Shown: positions 4,827-12,800, numbered from the stretch's first letter. The stretch: 15,240 nucleotides of DNA from an uncultured Collinsella sp. (GCA_900552425.1 URZR01000025.1:1-15240); one strand, 5' to 3'. A program made the numbers and translations. Notes: generated by a model not told the origin, from the sequence alone.

Positions 4827-7568
4827 ATGGACAAGACCACACAGGACAGCTTGGCAAAGAAACCCGTCGACATGAGGGACAGGATTCTCGAGCATCTCGA
4901 GGCCCTCACCTCTGCCGTCTCGCTCGACGACCTTGCCCGTCTGTCCACCTCCGACATCGCCGAGACGCTCATCATCTCCAGGAGCCTGGCGAGCCAGTAC
5001 CTCAACGACCTTGTTCGCGCCGGTCTTGTGGTTAAGGTGGCGGGCAGGCCTGTCCGTTATTTTCATCGCCGCGCGTTCCAGAAGCGTTTTCAGGTAAAGC
5101 TCTCTGCAAGCGAGTACGCCTCGCTCGCCGACCTCATCCAGGCGACGGGAATCGCCGATCACCGCGACTTCGCGCGTGCCGTGGGCTTCGACATGAGCCT
5201 CAGCTCCGTTGTCGAGCAGTGCAAGGCTGCGGTTCAGTACCCTCCGTTTGGCCTGCCCATCCTCTTGAGCGGCGGCGTGGGTGTCGGTAAGTCTTTCCTT
5301 TCTCGCCTTGTGTACGAGTACGGCAAGAACCAGGGCTTGCTGTCCCGCGACTCCTCCTATGTGCGCATCGACTGCGCCGGGGTCCCGGACGCCGCCTCGT
5401 TCAACGGGCTTCTTAACGAGTCGATCGCGAAAGCGCGCGGGGGTGTGGTCTTTGTCAACGGCATCGAGGCACTCTCTCCCTCTGCGATGGAGCACTGCCT
5501 TGCGACGGCCCTCGGGCTCGATGCCTCCCAGGATGCGCCGCGCGCTCGCCTCGTTCTTTCGACGACGCTTTCCGCCGATGACCTGAAGGTTTCCTCGGCC
5601 TACAGCAAAATGCCCATCTGTGCCCGCGTCCCCTCACTCAAGGAGCGGACCCCCGAGGAGCGCGAGGATCTCATCTTGAGCTTCCTGCGCAGCGAGGGGT
5701 GCCGAATCGGTTCTGATGTGAAGATCAGCCGCGGCGCATACCGTTGCCTCGTGAACGCGGACTTTTCCGATAACATCGCCGGCTTGCGCGCCTGCGTGAC
5801 GAACTGCTGTGCCAAAGCGTTCCTCAATCGCGAGGGCGACTACGTCGTCGTTCGCCCGTATCTTCTTCCCAGCGGGCTCCTCTCCTCCGCGCAGATCGAT
5901 CAACAGCCCGACGATGGCGTTCTGATCGACGCGTCTCTGGATGCCGCCGAGAGCACAGGGCCGGTCGAGCAGGCGCTCGATGCCCTGTGCTCCCTCGATG
6001 AGCGATTCTGCGCCGGGGAGCTCTCTGTCTCCGAGCTCGTCTCGCAAGCTGTCTCCGCTGTGCGCGGCGTTGAGGATCACTTGATCTTCGACCACGGCGT
6101 CGCCTCCTCGAGGTCGCGCGCCTTCGAGCGCGTCGTGGGCGCGGTCCTTGCCGACGCAGGCTCTTCTTATGGCATCGAGCTTTCGAGGAAGGTCGCTTTT
6201 CTGCTGGCCCAGGAGATTTGCCTGCAGTTGTGGCCGGGCATCGGCCTGGCTAAGCGAAAGTCTGCCTGTGCGGAGCAAATCTCCCATCTCCTCGGTACCG
6301 TGACCTCCGAATTACCGTTTGCCTCGAGCGTCTCCGATCAGGTCGCCGCAGACGTGGAAGGGGCGCTGGGAATCTCGCTCGATCACTTCACGAAGACGCT
6401 TCTGACGCTGTGCGTCGCATCGGAGTCTCGCGATGCGAAGGCCCTTCGGACGCTCTGCGTCATCTTGTCCCACGGCTACTCAACGGCGACGAGCATCGCC
6501 GACGCGGCGAACCGTATGCTCGGCATGCATGTGTACGAGGCTGTCGACATGCCCTACGACCAGCAGCTGAAGGACATCGTCGGTCCGCTCCAGCGCCTCG
6601 TCGACCGCCATTCCTACTGCACCGGGGTCGTGTTCCTCGTCGACATGGGCTCCTTGGAGGAGGCCTATAAGGCCCTCGAGAACGTTACCGACTCCACTAT
6701 CGGCGTGGTGAACAACGTCTCTACCGGTCTTGCGCTCGAGATCGGGGTCGGGCTGCTCGGCGGCAAGTCCATCGCCGAGGTTCTTGGCGATGCGACCGCC
6801 GCGTGCGTGACGCACTGCAAGGTGATCGAGCGCGTCAACCGTGAGGACGCCATCGTCTTCTGCTCCGAGTCCGGGGTCGACGCCGCGGAGAGGATACGCC
6901 AGCTCGTCTCGCAGAGCCTCCCGCGCACCATAGGCGCGCGCCTGCTCACGAGGCCCTTCAAGCAGCTCGTCGCGAACGGGTCGAACGACGCCGTTTTCTC
7001 CGAGCACCGCGTCTGCGCCGTCATCGGCACGGGAGACCCCGGGGTCGCCTCCGTCCCCTTCGTCGCCCTCGAGGACATCATGTCGACGGCGTCCGCCTCT
7101 AAGGTTGATGCCGTGTTCGGCAGGTGGCTTGACGCTTCCGAGCTCTCTTCTTTCCACGAGAAGCTGCTCTCGAACATGACGCTGCAGAACGTCATCCGCT
7201 CCATCACCATCCTCGACCCGGAGCGGCTATTCCATGAGATCGAGAGCGCCGTGCACGAGCTTCAGCGTAGGACATGCGAGAAGATCGGCAGCAACGCCAT
7301 CATTGGGCTCTACGTTCACCTCTGCTGTCTCGTCGAGCGCCTTGTTACCAGAAACCCCATTGAGACCTACGTTGGCCAGGACCGCTTCGAGGAGGAACGC
7401 GCCGATTTCATCGAGTCCTTCAGGCAGAGCTTCTCGAGCATCTCGACGCGCTATCGCGTAGAGGTTCCCGTAAGCGAGATCGCATATGTCTTCGACTACA
7501 TAAGCGCGAGCGCCGCCCCGGCGCGAGAAGAGCGCCTCGGCTCCTCGGACCTCCTGCTCGACGAGTGA
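4827..7568 (+). CDS. LevR-like PRD regulator with degenerate AAA+ domain
   Basis: This 913-residue cytoplasmic regulator has the domain order of LevR-type PTS-controlled activators. Residues 16-80 form a winged helix. An AAA+ domain (about 115-350) has Walker A GGVGVGKS (149-156), sensor-like RLVLSTT (241-247) and RVPSLKERTPEERE (267-280). A PRD follows (about 385-510), then a mannose-IIA-like domain with SHGYSTA (His549) and VDMGSL (605-610), a IIB-like domain with FCSESG (Cys679), and a second PRD with GLYVHLCCLVERL (His831). In Bacillus LevR the regulatory histidines are 585 and 869, almost the same spacing. Unusually, the GAFTGA sigma-54 loop is absent and Walker B reads GGVVFVNGIE (205-214), without the usual Asp-Glu. 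It probably controls the PTS operon 123 nt downstream. Confidence 0.88.
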   Translation: MDKTTQDSLAKKPVDMRDRILEHLEALTSAVSLDDLARLSTSDIAETLIISRSLASQYLNDLVRAGLVVKVAGRPVRYFHRRAFQKRFQVKLSASEYASLADLIQATGIADHRDFARAVGFDMSLSSVVEQCKAAVQYPPFGLPILLSGGVGVGKSFLSRLVYEYGKNQGLLSRDSSYVRIDCAGVPDAASFNGLLNESIAKARGGVVFVNGIEALSPSAMEHCLATALGLDASQDAPRARLVLSTTLSADDLKVSSAYSKMPICARVPSLKERTPEEREDLILSFLRSEGCRIGSDVKISRGAYRCLVNADFSDNIAGLRACVTNCCAKAFLNREGDYVVVRPYLLPSGLLSSAQIDQQPDDGVLIDASLDAAESTGPVEQALDALCSLDERFCAGELSVSELVSQAVSAVRGVEDHLIFDHGVASSRSRAFERVVGAVLADAGSSYGIELSRKVAFLLAQEICLQLWPGIGLAKRKSACAEQISHLLGTVTSELPFASSVSDQVAADVEGALGISLDHFTKTLLTLCVASESRDAKALRTLCVILSHGYSTATSIADAANRMLGMHVYEAVDMPYDQQLKDIVGPLQRLVDRHSYCTGVVFLVDMGSLEEAYKALENVTDSTIGVVNNVSTGLALEIGVGLLGGKSIAEVLGDATAACVTHCKVIERVNREDAIVFCSESGVDAAERIRQLVSQSLPRTIGARLLTRPFKQLVANGSNDAVFSEHRVCAVIGTGDPGVASVPFVALEDIMSTASASKVDAVFGRWLDASELSSFHEKLLSNMTLQNVIRSITILDPERLFHEIESAVHELQRRTCEKIGSNAIIGLYVHLCCLVERLVTRNPIETYVGQDRFEEERADFIESFRQSFSSISTRYRVEVPVSEIAYVFDYISASAAPAREERLGSSDLLLDE

Positions 7569-7691
7569 CCTTCCCCGCGCCGCCGCAAGCTGACCGCGCG
7601 TCCTCAATAATCCGATAACCCCTTGCCCGGCGCGAATCCGGATAGCGCCGAGGCAGTACCGAACGCAAAACTTCATTTGATAGGAGCAAAT

Positions 7692-8165
7692 ATGAGTGTT
7701 GTTATGGCACGAATCGACAATCGCCTGCTTCACGGCATCATCGTGACGCAGTGGGCCCCGGTGTCGGGCGCGACCCGAGTCATGGTCATCGACGACAAGG
7801 TCGCCGGCGACGAGGTCCTGAAGTCCACCATGAGGATGGCGCGCCCCGCGGGCATGGCCGTTTCGATCATCTCCGAGCAGACCGCGCTCAAGAACTTCGC
7901 CGCGGGCAAGTACGACCGCGAGAAGGTCTTCGTCATCGCCAAGGAGCCCGAGACGATGCTTCGCCTGGTCGAGTCGGGCGTCGAGCTCCCGTCGCTGGTC
8001 GTCGGCGGCTCGCTCGTCAAGGAGGACGGCATCCAGCTCACCCAGCGCGCCTACGCCTCCGCCGAGAACGTCCAGAGCTACAAGGCGCTCATCGCCCGTG
8101 GCGTCAAGGTGACGGCCCAGTTCGTGCCCGCCGACAAGCCCGTCTCCGTCGCAGACCTCATCTAA
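7692..8165 (+). CDS. PTS mannose/fructose/sorbose-family IIB component
   Basis: This encodes a 157-residue soluble IIB protein that passes phosphate from IIA to the incoming sugar. The family signature ARIDNRLLHG is at residues 6-15, with His14 the phosphorylation site. Further family blocks are VMVIDDKVA and LVVGGSLVKE. The ATG at 7692 is chosen over longer frame extensions because it is preceded by TAGGAG (7681-7686) and places the signature at the usual distance from the N-terminus. It starts the order IIB-IIC-IID-IIA, with IIC 9 nt on. The 123-nt gap upstream presumably holds the operon promoter, but I see no convincing -10/-35 pair and no sigma-54 site there. The N-terminus resembles AgaV-like IIB proteins, so the sugar cannot be fixed from this gene. 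Confidence 0.94.
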   Translation: MSVVMARIDNRLLHGIIVTQWAPVSGATRVMVIDDKVAGDEVLKSTMRMARPAGMAVSIISEQTALKNFAAGKYDREKVFVIAKEPETMLRLVESGVELPSLVVGGSLVKEDGIQLTQRAYASAENVQSYKALIARGVKVTAQFVPADKPVSVADLI

Positions 8166-8174
8166 GGGGGAAAT

Positions 8175-8960
8175 ATGGTCAACTTCACTATCCTGCAGGT
8201 CGTCCTTTTGACCCTGCTGGCCTTCATCAAGCACGTGGACTACTACGGCATCCCGATGATCTTCGTCAATTACGCCGTTTTCTGGGGCCTCATCACCGGA
8301 GTCGTCATGGGCGACTGGAAGACCGGCCTTGTCATCGGCGGCACCATTCAGCTCATGCAGCTCGGCGTCGCGGGCTTCGGCGGCTCCTCCATTCCCGACT
8401 ACGGCACGATGGCCATCATCGCCACCGCCTACGGCGTGACCCTGGGCTCCGACACGGGCCTCGCCATCGGCCTGCCGGTCGGCATGCTCGGCATCCAGCT
8501 CGACGTCGTCGCCAAGATCCTCAACGGCTTTGTCGTCGAGAAGTCCCAGAAGTTCTGCAACGAGGGTAAGTTCAATCAGATGAACGCCATCCTGTGGGTC
8601 TGCCCCGCGCTCTTCGGCCTGTGCGCCGCCCTGCCCGTCTTTGTCTCCGTGACGCTCGGCCAGCCCGCCGTCAACTGGCTCCTCGAGGTCATGCCCCAGT
8701 GGTTCCTCTCCGGCCTCACCCTCGCCGGCAAGATGCTCCCGGCCGTCGGTATCGCCATGCTGCTCCGCTACATGCCCACCGGCAAGTACTTCCAGTACCT
8801 GCTCGCCGGCTTCTTCCTCTCGGCCTTCCTGAACGTGCCCATCATCGGCGCCGCCATCGTCGGCGTTGCCCTCGCGATTGCGTTCTACCAGCGTGCCGAG
8901 AGGGACACCGAGCTCGCCGCCCACGCTTCCGCAGACGCCTTCATCGGAGAGGATGAGTAA
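8175..8960 (+). CDS. PTS mannose/fructose/sorbose-family IIC permease
   Basis: This encodes a 261-residue membrane protein that, with IID, forms the sugar channel of a mannose-family PTS. It is rich in long hydrophobic segments from residue 5 on. It has the family block GLVIGGTIQLMQLGVAGFGG (about 51-70) and the glycine-rich GLAIGLPVGMLGIQLDVVAK. Length fits ManY/AgaW-type proteins. The ATG at 8175 follows AAGGGGG (8164-8170), overlapping the IIB stop. It is followed by IID after 2 nt, so both membrane subunits are probably made together. The short hydrophilic C-terminus ends in acidic residues. Substrate is not readable from sequence alone. Confidence 0.94.
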   Translation: MVNFTILQVVLLTLLAFIKHVDYYGIPMIFVNYAVFWGLITGVVMGDWKTGLVIGGTIQLMQLGVAGFGGSSIPDYGTMAIIATAYGVTLGSDTGLAIGLPVGMLGIQLDVVAKILNGFVVEKSQKFCNEGKFNQMNAILWVCPALFGLCAALPVFVSVTLGQPAVNWLLEVMPQWFLSGLTLAGKMLPAVGIAMLLRYMPTGKYFQYLLAGFFLSAFLNVPIIGAAIVGVALAIAFYQRAERDTELAAHASADAFIGEDE

Positions 8961-8962
8961 CC

Positions 8963-9796
8963 ATGGAAAACGAGAACATCACCGCCGTCGCCGAGGGCAA
9001 GCCCTCCGGCTACAAGGTCACCAAGAAGGACCTGCGCAACGCGAACTGGCGCTGGCTCATGAGCGTGTGCACCTTCAACTACCAGACCCAGCAGGGCGCC
9101 TCAGTCGCCTACGCCCTCTCGCCGGTCCTGAGGAAGATCTATACGAACGACGAGGACTATAAGCAAGCGCTCAACAACCACTTCCGCTACTACAACACCC
9201 AGCCTTGGCTCGCCGCCATCATCCTTGGCGCCTGCGTGGCCATGGAGGAGCGCGACGGCCTAGCGGCGGCGGACGCCGTCCAAGACCTGAAGATCGGCAC
9301 CATGGGACCGCTCGCCGGCGTCGGCGACTCCCTGCTCATGACCATGATCCCGACCATCATGGGCTCCATCGCCGCCTACATGGCCATCGAGGGCAACCCC
9401 GTGGGAGCCGGCATCTGGTTCGCGCTCATCCTGGCCATCTTCTGGGTCCGCATGCACGCCCTCGAGTTCGGCTACAAGCAGGGCGTGAAGCTCGTCACCG
9501 ACTTCAGCGAGAAGCTTCCCAACCTCACTGCCGCCGCCTCCGTGCTCGGCCTCACCGTGGTCGGCTGCCTCATCGCCTCGGTCATCGGCGTCACCTGCCC
9601 GATTAGCTTCAGCTTCGGCGACGTCGCGATGGAGATTCAGCCGCTGCTCGACAAGATCCTGCCTGCCATGATCCCCGCCGCCATCACGGGAAGCGCGTAT
9701 TACCTTCTTACCAAGAAGAACGCGAGCATGACGGCCCTCATCCTCGTGGTGATCGTCCTCGCGATGGTCGCCTCCGCCGCCGGCATCCTCGCCTAG
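8963..9796 (+). CDS. PTS mannose/fructose/sorbose-family IID component
   Basis: This encodes a 277-residue IID, the second membrane subunit of the mannose-family transporter. Typical blocks are WRWLMSVCTFNYQTQQGASV near residues 30-49, FRYYNTQPWLAAIILGACVAMEE (about 74-96), and the hallmark KIGTMGPLAGVGDSL (about 111-125). The C-terminal half has hydrophobic stretches and ends in a transmembrane segment. The ATG at 8963 has GGAGAGG upstream inside the end of IIC. It is followed after 26 nt by IIA. Nothing looks broken. Confidence 0.94.
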   Translation: MENENITAVAEGKPSGYKVTKKDLRNANWRWLMSVCTFNYQTQQGASVAYALSPVLRKIYTNDEDYKQALNNHFRYYNTQPWLAAIILGACVAMEERDGLAAADAVQDLKIGTMGPLAGVGDSLLMTMIPTIMGSIAAYMAIEGNPVGAGIWFALILAIFWVRMHALEFGYKQGVKLVTDFSEKLPNLTAAASVLGLTVVGCLIASVIGVTCPISFSFGDVAMEIQPLLDKILPAMIPAAITGSAYYLLTKKNASMTALILVVIVLAMVASAAGILA

Positions 9797-9822
9797 CTTC
9801 GACCCAAGAGATTGGTGAATCA

Positions 9823-10221
9823 ATGAGAAAGATAGTTGTGGCGAGCCATTCCCTTCTCGCCCAGGGCTTCAAGGACACCCTCGAGTTCCTTACGGGTAAG
9901 AGCGACGCCGTCAACGCCGTGTGCGCCTACGTGAACGACAACGGCGAGGGGCTCGACGCGGCGGTCGAGGCGGCTCTTTCGGGCACTGACGAGGTCGTCG
10001 TCCTCACCGACGCGTACGGCGGCAGCGTGAACCAGCGCTTTTCCCGCTTCGCCTCCGACCGGATCCACGTGATCGCGGGTGTCAACCTCCCGCTCGCCAT
10101 GACGGTCGTGCTCGCGCGCCCCGACGAGAAACTCGACTTCGACGCCCTCGTCAACGAGGCGCGCCAGCAGATCATCTACGTGAACGGTGCCAGTTCCGCC
10201 GAGTGCGACGACGACGAATAG
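9823..10221 (+). CDS. PTS mannose/fructose/sorbose-family IIA component
   Basis: This encodes a 132-residue soluble IIA that takes phosphate from HPr and passes it to IIB. The N-terminus MRKIVVASHSLLAQGFKDTL contains the active-site His9, matching His10 of ManX. The second family motif is VVVLTDAYGGSVNQRF, corresponding to the LTDLxGGSP block. A short acidic tail (ECDDDE) ends the protein. The Shine-Dalgarno before the ATG is weak compared with neighbouring genes (GGTGA at 9814-9818). The glycosidase gene starts 12 nt downstream with a strong GAGGAGG site. Confidence 0.93.
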   Translation: MRKIVVASHSLLAQGFKDTLEFLTGKSDAVNAVCAYVNDNGEGLDAAVEAALSGTDEVVVLTDAYGGSVNQRFSRFASDRIHVIAGVNLPLAMTVVLARPDEKLDFDALVNEARQQIIYVNGASSAECDDDE

Positions 10222-10233
10222 AGGAGGTCGACG

Positions 10234-11358
10234 ATGAGAGAGTTCCTTAAGGACGTGTGGATGCACGGCGGTGAGGAAAGCCGCGCCATCACCCCCGAGA
10301 ACATCACGGGCGAGAAGGGCCGCGCCGCCATGTCGGCCAGCCACCTCGGCGTCGGCCGCAAGGGCTCGTGCTGCGTGCCCCTTGAGTCCGGCGAGACCAT
10401 CACGCTCGCGGACATCGAGGGCCCCGGCATCATCCGCCACATCTGGATGACCGTCCCCGACAAGACCGCCGCTGGCAGCTTCGTCATGCGTGACCTCGTG
10501 CTGCGCTTCTACTGGGACGACGAGGAGACCCCCTCGGTCGAGTGCCCTGTCGGCGACTTCTTCTGCAACGGCTTCGGTGAGCGCGCCATCGTCAACTCGA
10601 TGCCCATCTGCGTGAACCCGACGGGCGGCATGAACTGCTACTTCGAGATGCCCTTCAGGAAGCACGCCAAGGTCACGCTTACGAGCGAGCACCCCGGGTT
10701 CATTAAGTACATCTTCTACACGTTCAACTACGCGCTCACCGACGTGCCGGACGACGCCATGTACTTCCACGCCCGCTTTAACCGCGAGCGCAGCACCCGC
10801 AGGGGCGTCGACTACACCGTGCTCGACGGCGTGCGCGGCAAGGGCTACTACGTCGGCAGCTACATGGCCCTGTGCGCCCTGGAGCGCTATTGGTGGGGCG
10901 AGGGCGAGATGAAGTTCTTCCTCGACGGCGACGAGGAGTTCCCCACGGTCACCTCGACGGGAGCCGAGGACTACTTCGGCGGTGCCTGGGCCTTCCTCGA
11001 CAGGCCGCCCCACGCGCTGCCCGAGGCGCAGTGCTTCAACACGCTGTTCGCCGGCTACCCGTACCGCTCGACGCGCGACGCCACGCGCGACCGCTTCAGC
11101 GCGGGCAAGCCGAACCCGAATCCGATGCTCGCGACTAACGACGACGCGCTGCCCAGGCACGGCCTCTACAGGTGGCACCTTCCCGACCCGATCTCGTTCA
11201 AGGAGGACCTGCGCGTGACGTTCCAGGACCTCGGCAACGACGACATCAAGCTCTACGAGCGCGAGGACGACATCTCCACCGTCGCCTACTGGTACCAAAG
11301 CGAGCCGCACGCCGTGCTCGCCCCGTTTGCCGCAAGGCAGGACCGCGTGCCCAGGTAG
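10234..11358 (+). CDS. GH172 (DUF2961) glycoside hydrolase, probable fructofuranoside-acting
   Basis: This 374-residue protein belongs to the DUF2961 family, now glycoside hydrolase family 172. Characterised members include an alpha-fructofuranosidase/difructose dianhydride I synthase-hydrolase from Bifidobacterium and D-arabinofuranosidases. Visible family blocks are EGPGIIRHIWMTV (62-74), RFYWDDEETPSVECPVGDFF (91-110), WWGEGEMKFFLDGD (220-233) and STGAEDYFGGAW (241-252). Glu225 and Glu245 lie in the two motifs expected to hold the catalytic pair, which are 21 residues apart in the Bifidobacterium enzyme and 20 here; this mapping is by eye. No signal peptide is present, so it acts in the cytoplasm on material imported by the adjacent PTS. 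The fructokinase-like gene downstream favours a fructose-containing substrate. Confidence 0.88.
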   Translation: MREFLKDVWMHGGEESRAITPENITGEKGRAAMSASHLGVGRKGSCCVPLESGETITLADIEGPGIIRHIWMTVPDKTAAGSFVMRDLVLRFYWDDEETPSVECPVGDFFCNGFGERAIVNSMPICVNPTGGMNCYFEMPFRKHAKVTLTSEHPGFIKYIFYTFNYALTDVPDDAMYFHARFNRERSTRRGVDYTVLDGVRGKGYYVGSYMALCALERYWWGEGEMKFFLDGDEEFPTVTSTGAEDYFGGAWAFLDRPPHALPEAQCFNTLFAGYPYRSTRDATRDRFSAGKPNPNPMLATNDDALPRHGLYRWHLPDPISFKEDLRVTFQDLGNDDIKLYEREDDISTVAYWYQSEPHAVLAPFAARQDRVPR

Positions 11359-11385
11359 GGTCGCCTCGAAACAAGCCAACGTTAT

Positions 11386-11425
11386 GGGCGCCCGCGGTTG
11401 ACCATGACTGCGGGCGTCCCTTTGT
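11386..11425 (+). terminator. Intercistronic hairpin between GH172 and the kinase
   Basis: GGGCGCCCGCGGT (11386-11398) pairs with ACTGCGGGCGTCCC (11407-11420) with one bulged base and one mismatch, followed by TTTGT. The T-run is short and the kinase ribosome binding site AAGGAGG (11426-11432) comes immediately after. It may be a partial terminator or an mRNA-processing or stability element that lowers kinase expression; complete termination seems unlikely because the kinase has no obvious promoter of its own. Confidence 0.6.
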
Positions 11426-11437
11426 AAGGAGGATCAC

Positions 11438-12322
11438 ATGAGCGAAAAGCAAATGAGGCTCGGCGCCCTCGAAGCCGGCGGGACCAAGATGGTCTGTGCC
11501 GTGGTGTCCGGCGACGGCGAGGTCCTCGACCGCATGGAGACCCCGACGCTTACGCCCGCCGAGACCGTCCCGCAGATGATCGAGTGGTTCACCGCCCGCG
11601 ATGTGGACGCGTTGGGCATCGGCGCCTTCGGCCCGACCTGCGTCGACCCCAACGACGAGCGCTACGGCTCCATCCTCCAGACGCCCAAGCTCGCGTGGCG
11701 AGGCCATGGTCTTCGCGCCGCGTTCGCCGACGCCCTCGGGATTCCGGTGGCCTACGACACGGACGTGAACGTTGCCTGCCTCGGCGAAGTGGTCTTCGGC
11801 TGCTGCAAGGGGCTCGAGGACGCCGTCTACGTGACCATCGGCACCGGCGTGGGCGCGGGCGTCATGTGCGCGGGCAGGCTCCTTCACGGCATGCTGCACC
11901 CCGAGGCCGGTCACATGCTGGTAAGGACCCGTCCCACCGAGGAGGGACGCTGCGTCTGCCCGAGCCACGCGAGCTGTCTCGAGGGGCTCGCCTCCGGCCC
12001 CGCCATCGCCGCGCGCTGGGGAAAGCCCGCGGCCGAGCTCGCGGACAACGATGAGGTGTGGGCGCTCGAGGGGGATTATCTGGGGCAGATGTGCGCGAAC
12101 CTCGTGCTCATGTACTCGCCTCGCCGCATCGTCCTCGGCGGCGGCGTGATGCACCAGGAGCAGCTCTACGGCATCGTCCGCAAGAAGACCCTCGAATATC
12201 TGGGTGGCTACATCCAGACCGCCGAGCTTAAGGACATGGAGAGCTACATCTGCGCCCCGGGCTGCGGCGGCGACCAAGGAATCCTCGGCGCGGCCGAGCT
12301 GGCAAGAAGGGCGCTCGCGTAA
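11438..12322 (+). CDS. ROK-family fructokinase
   Basis: This 294-residue enzyme most resembles the ScrK/GmuE type of ROK fructokinase, which phosphorylates fructose at C6 with ATP. Motifs are the phosphate loop EAGGTK (12-17), the catalytic Asp109 in YDTDVN (106-111), and IGTGVGAG (133-140). The zinc site is seen as HPEAGH (154-159) with CPSHASC (174-180). LEGLASGPAIAARWGK and IVLGGGVM near 231-238 are also characteristic. The specificity call rests on overall likeness to fructokinases; a broader hexose kinase is possible. The ATG at 11438 has AAGGAGG at a standard distance. It ends the operon before a bidirectional terminator. Confidence 0.88.
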   Translation: MSEKQMRLGALEAGGTKMVCAVVSGDGEVLDRMETPTLTPAETVPQMIEWFTARDVDALGIGAFGPTCVDPNDERYGSILQTPKLAWRGHGLRAAFADALGIPVAYDTDVNVACLGEVVFGCCKGLEDAVYVTIGTGVGAGVMCAGRLLHGMLHPEAGHMLVRTRPTEEGRCVCPSHASCLEGLASGPAIAARWGKPAAELADNDEVWALEGDYLGQMCANLVLMYSPRRIVLGGGVMHQEQLYGIVRKKTLEYLGGYIQTAELKDMESYICAPGCGGDQGILGAAELARRALA

Positions 12323-12354
12323 CTTGCGCTCTCTCCGCCATACAACGCGTTAAG

Positions 12355-12404
12355 AAAAGACGAGCGCTTCTTGCCAATTGAGCGGCAAGAAGTGCTCGTC
12401 TTTT
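12355..12404. terminator. Bidirectional terminator after the fructokinase
   Basis: A 21-bp near-perfect stem runs from AAAAGACGAGC (from 12355) to GCTCGTCTTTT (to 12404), with arms 12355-12375 and 12384-12404, one G/T wobble and an 8-nt loop. The As on one side and Ts on the other make it work in both directions. It serves the sugar operon on the + strand and the convergent DegV remnant on the minus strand. Confidence 0.93.
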
Positions 12405-12438
12405 GCATTTGTTTTTGGGGCAGGACGCCCCGCCTCCA

Positions 12439-12681
12439 CTAGAGTCCCTGGACCGCCACACCCACGAGGTTTGGACCGGTGTGGACAAGAAGCGCGGGGC
12501 TGATGTCGGAGCGGACGACATCCACCGCGTTGGCCACGCGCTCGCACAGGGCCTGCTCCATGCGGTCGTAGAGGTCGGCGTGGGCCGAGGTGCGGCTCGC
12601 GGCAAAGCGCACCTCGGGGTGCTTCTCGACGATGGCGGCGATGAGCTTGGCCTCGGTGCGATGCGGTACTTGCACAGCCAT
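12439..12681 (-). pseudogene. DegV-family protein, C-terminal fragment
   Basis: This 80-residue minus-strand frame ends SDISPALLVHTGPNLVGVAV plus a few residues, which matches the C-terminal end of DegV fatty-acid-binding proteins (the I-G-x-x-x-G-T-H-T-G-P-G-type motif). The preceding EVRFAASRTSAHADLYDRME fits the last alpha/beta unit. DegV proteins have about 280 residues, so roughly the first 200, including the fatty-acid head-group Thr/Ser loop, are missing. The frame stays open a little upstream of the ATG at 12681 and meets a stop at about 12733, close to the hairpin at 12724-12774. No convincing ribosome binding site is seen. It is best read as a decayed remnant. Confidence 0.7.
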
Positions 12682-12723
12682 TTCGTGTGCGCGAGGCTGT
12701 TGGCTTTCTGGGCCACAGCAATC

Positions 12724-12779
12724 ACCTTCCCCCTAGTATGATGACCTGAACAATCCTCATGCTAGGGGGAAGGTTTTTG
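12724..12779 (+). terminator. Strong + strand terminator with no gene upstream
   Basis: ACCTTCCCCCTAGTATGA (12724-12741) pairs with TCATGCTAGGGGGAAGGT (12757-12774), 18 bp with one wobble and a 15-nt loop, followed by TTTTTGT. It is shaped as a + strand terminator, yet the DNA directly upstream codes only for the minus-strand DegV fragment, and the fructokinase is already terminated at 12404. It may be left over from a lost gene or belong to a mobile element. Confidence 0.85.
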
Positions 12780-12800
12780 TCGCGTAGCGGAAATTGGCCT

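Noticed and set aside
7569..7691. Sigma-54 (-24/-12) promoter before the PTS operon
   Set aside because: No GG-N10-GC pair in a fitting context was found; the nearest candidate (from 7651) has the wrong spacing.
7227..8924. Long minus-strand open frame (565 codons) over the PTS genes
   Set aside because: Antisense to the regulator end, IIB and IIC. It is low in complexity (Asp/Gly/Glu/His) and has no domain signature; a product of codon bias.
9820..11379. Long minus-strand open frame (519 codons) over IIA and GH172
   Set aside because: Antisense to two genes with clear family motifs, with no ribosome binding site and shadow-type composition.
12228..12725. 165-codon minus-strand frame overlapping the DegV fragment
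   Set aside because: It runs antisense into the fructokinase and is Ser/Arg/Pro-rich; the DegV-like motif is in a different frame.
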